A program made the position numbers and the translations under genes. The notes under the pieces are model-generated. The model saw only the letters and a program-made list of their open reading frames with translations, had not been told where the DNA came from and made no database searches. A stretch of DNA of 56,003 bases from Sphaerosporella brunnea (Eukaryota > Ascomycota > Pezizomycetes > Pezizales > Pyronemataceae), in assembly GCA_008704415.1 (NCBI GenBank), contig VXIS01000314.1:1-56003 (forward strand). The letters run 5' to 3'. Shown one piece after another: positions 53,465 through 56,003 of the stretch (positions are counted from its first letter, which is position 1; each line of letters begins with the position of its first letter).

Positions 53465-56003
53465 ATGCTGGACTCTCACACTGTCAATTAGATGACAGTG
53501 ATTAGGTCCTTCTCGTAGAGTGTGAGGCTGACGTCTACGGCAGGCAAAAAGGACCGAGGACGGAACCGAAGGCCCACCCGAAACATCAACATCCCGGTGC
53601 GATCGCGCAAATGTGTAACTCCGGGGAACACCGTAGAGGGCCCGGCCTCCACTGCTCTTTGGCGGCCATCGTCGGTTTGCTTATGGAGACAAAAAACAGA
53701 TGGAGCCTTGGCTTCGAGGCAGTAGCTTGCGGACGACTTCGCACGTCGCCGTCCGCCACGGGCAAGTCGGGGTTTACCGGATAGCGTGTACCTTTCAAGA
53801 ATATTGCGACATCGGTTGCCAGAGCATGTTGTTCTGACCAGTACGCTGGGTCTCAGACAGTTGAAAGGCGATCCACTTGAAAGCTGCCCTCTTGTATTCC
53901 ATTATGGCAACTGAATCCGTAACTTTGGATCCTCTGGACGACTACCCTATTGGTTGCCGAAGTCACCGGTCCTCGGAACAGCCTTCCGAAGTTCGGAGCA
54001 TCGGCGTCAAGGATGCGGGCAGATTCCACCAGATACAGTTATTCCAATCGCGCGTAGAGTAAGCCGGCGTTTCAGCACGTCTTCGTTGCTTCAATGGCAG
54101 TCAGTGGCCCAGATCTAACAGCGGAGGAGCCAGCCATTCAGTCAGCAGCACCTATATGCCACTACGCCACCTATCGACGCGAAAATTCCCAGCAAGATTT
54201 GTGGACCAGGCCTGCACCAGAAAGTATTGAGCTTTAGCGTTAATTCACAGTTCGTATTCAGCTGTATGCTAATGCATTCCCTGCATGGCAGTCCGAAGTC
54301 TGTGGAACGAGGTCTAGACTGCACCTAGGCTGCCGACATTGTGAAGGCAAGAGGTTATCTTCTGTGATAAACTGCTTTTCCACATACCTGGGGAAGTTTG
54401 CATGCGCAGCGATCGTGTCCCCTAAAAACTGTCTGTACATTGGTGAAAAGGCTTTTCTGCCTTACCAAACGATGAAACGCACAATCAATTAGGTTACCCT
54501 TTACGCAAGCGTTGCACGTTTTCAGGCTTGCACCACTACAGACATTGTACGCTCAAACCTACGCCATGTCTGGTCGGGAACCTTGGAGGCTTCAGCGGGT
54601 CGAGAAAGTACTTGCTGTACCTTTCGAGACCTATTCTGAGGTGACGCGACATGGTCGTTTTTAAGGCGAAGGCTCAGTAAAATACTTATGACATCTGGCC
54701 ACTAGAACCCGATAGCCTTCTCGTGATCTCTCCTAGATGGGGACTGTTGATTCTGGCCTATGGAGGAACCATGGACCCAATAGGCCCGGAGCCAGTGGCG
54801 CTCGCCACGGCGGACCGCAGGCTACGGAGTGGATGTGGCGCTGCTTCAAAGCTATACCGGTTAAATTTCGTGACAGCGTTTCTGCCAAAACGCCGCAATC
54901 GTATCAAATGGTCCGGTGCAATTAGGACTAGTTGCTAGGTTCCTTCGAAAGAACCGCGGAGAGCAGCCTCAAGCGCTATTTGACAGAGGGTTAGTTGTTG
55001 GCTCATACTCCCGGTATCGCGGATTAGTGCCCTACTTAGGTCTTGATAAAAAGCTGATATCGCTGACAGGGTGGCTCGGACAGACGAAAGGGAAGCCTGG
55101 GAATGGCGTCCGACGTGATACAGATACCGCACTCAGTCGATCGCTCAATTGGAAGTTCTACGATCGAGAGAGGAATCGTAAATGTCACCATCCGAAGGCG
55201 GGTCAGTCCCGTGGGGATTGCGGCCCTTGACAACTCCCCATGCCTCGCAGAACTCTGCGCCGCTTCGAGGCTAACTGACCAACCTAGCCGCTGTCAAGTC
55301 GTACGTCAGGTTTCGTGCCACATGGAAACTACTTCGGAGTGGTCGTGACATACGCGACCGCGGAGAGCCCATGACAAATCAGAAGCAGACAACGCTGTTC
55401 GTTGGCGATTCCGAGCCAAGCGCGAGCGAGGACTCGTGTGTAGCGCATTCTTAGTAGCTAGAAGGCTATGCATGATGGTCATTATGATCTCATAAATTTC
55501 GATGATTGTTAGAAACAGCGGCTTTCTGCATCTCCAAATTCTCACTGACCTTGTAGGACCAACGATCGAGACACATGCGCTTGAGCGCGGGCAAAGAACC
55601 TCGAACCAACATTCATATCGTAGCCAATTTGTTCAAGACCGTGTATTCTGCAAATCTTATTGGAGTGCTCATTGTACGCAGCTGAACTCGGGTCAAAGTG
55701 CCATAGGGCGTGGACCCATGATATGCGGCCTTCAAGTTATTCCTCAAGTTTTTGTGCTCTCGTGATGGGAGTCGAGAGGCCGTTCACCGCCGGAATCCCG
55801 CAAGCAGGGAGCGAGAAATGGATGTGATTCGCATCCTCAAAGCTATCACTGATCCCCCCTTCAGTGCGTAGCGTTTAACGCGAAAACAAGCTTAAATGCG
55901 ACCGCAGCTCGTGAGCCATGATCTTTTGAGGTGTTTCTAGGCTAGCCAGTGTCAGCACAGGGCACAAATCACCACACCTAATGGCGCTTTAAAACATCGG
56001 TCG
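53465..56003 (-). pseudogene. Serine protease relic (right-arm copy, partial)
   Basis: On the minus strand this corresponds to the intact protease from its second intron to the C-terminus, running off the window. Matching blocks are clear (around 53590-53825, 54775-54845, 55540-55600 and 55790-55970), but dozens of small insertions and substitutions shift the frame every few tens of bases, so no long frame survives. The region coding for the active-site Ser motif is itself altered (left AAAGGAGACAGTGG, right AAAGAGCAGTGG). Splice-site sequence of the 54-nt intron is recognisable. I conclude a dead copy. Confidence 0.85.

Larger units (their letters stand above)
49690..56003 (-). repeat. Inverted duplication, right arm (decayed and stretched, continues past window)
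   Basis: Read on the minus strand this follows the left arm in order, but every interval is longer. Anchor to anchor, 1540 bp on the left corresponds to about 2275 bp, 1110 to about 1950 and 1160 to about 1770. Local alignment by eye shows the excess comes from many inserted bases in ones to tens spread along the arm, not from one large insertion. The last bases of the window still match the left arm (44535-44560). Confidence 0.8.

Noticed and set aside
49690..56003. RIP (C-to-T) as the cause of right-arm decay
   Set aside because: The visible changes are mostly small insertions with mixed substitutions, not transition-only changes.
1..56003. CRISPR array, rRNA genes or bacterial-type operon
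   Set aside because: No spaced direct repeats of 24-40 bp with unique spacers and no rRNA sequence; the genes have spliceosomal introns.

Overview
The window is nuclear DNA of a filamentous ascomycete (Pezizomycotina type). Genes are interrupted by short introns of about 45 to 106 nt with GT..AG ends and CTAAC/CTGAC-like branch sites. Recognisable products include the SAGA subunit Spt20, a LAMMER (Clk/Kns1) kinase, GINS subunit Psf3, an Alba-domain protein, the Mus81 partner Eme1, a GH17 cell-wall glucanase and a carotenoid oxygenase. The genus cannot be fixed by reading alone. No function or identity was checked against a database; all calls come from motifs and from splice models built by hand.

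Layout. 0-8 kb: a tRNA-Gly(UCC) gene, then a transposon-rich stretch with a 261-bp MITE, a 351-bp TIR element, an 861-bp hAT-type element with a perfect 8-bp target duplication, a small secreted Thr/Val-rich protein, and a 5'-truncated LINE with a 14-bp target duplication. 8.8-10.7 kb: two intronless co-oriented genes of unknown role, the first with a nucleotidyltransferase-like motif. 12-14.4 kb: a small coiled-coil protein, an 85-bp minisatellite and an aldo-keto reductase. 14.7-21.5 kb: spt20 and the LAMMER kinase, both on the minus strand with all introns resolved. 21.5-28.6 kb: mostly gene-poor, with a broken MoaC (molybdenum cofactor) fragment. 28.6-29.7 kb: the GH17 glucanase. 31.6-32.7 kb: two TIR elements. 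33.3-41.4 kb: a gene-dense block with psf3, a second near-identical MITE copy, the Alba protein, eme1 and a carotenoid oxygenase. 42.5-43.8 kb: a tandem array of about 93-bp units carrying splice-like signals, and nested TIR elements.

44.2-56 kb: a large inverted duplication. The left arm has an intact three- or four-intron gene for an intracellular-looking trypsin-fold serine protease and, downstream, the N-terminal piece of a FEX/CrcB fluoride exporter. The right arm runs off the window end and carries both again in opposite orientation. It is decayed, and almost uniformly stretched to about 1.5 times the left-arm length by many small insertions. This is the most unusual signal in the window.

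The housekeeping genes are functionally independent: transcription (Spt20), RNA-processing or growth signalling (LAMMER), replication (Psf3) and recombination repair (Eme1). I see no biosynthetic cluster. The accessory segments (0-8 kb, 31-33 kb, 42-56 kb) hold the mobile and duplicated DNA.
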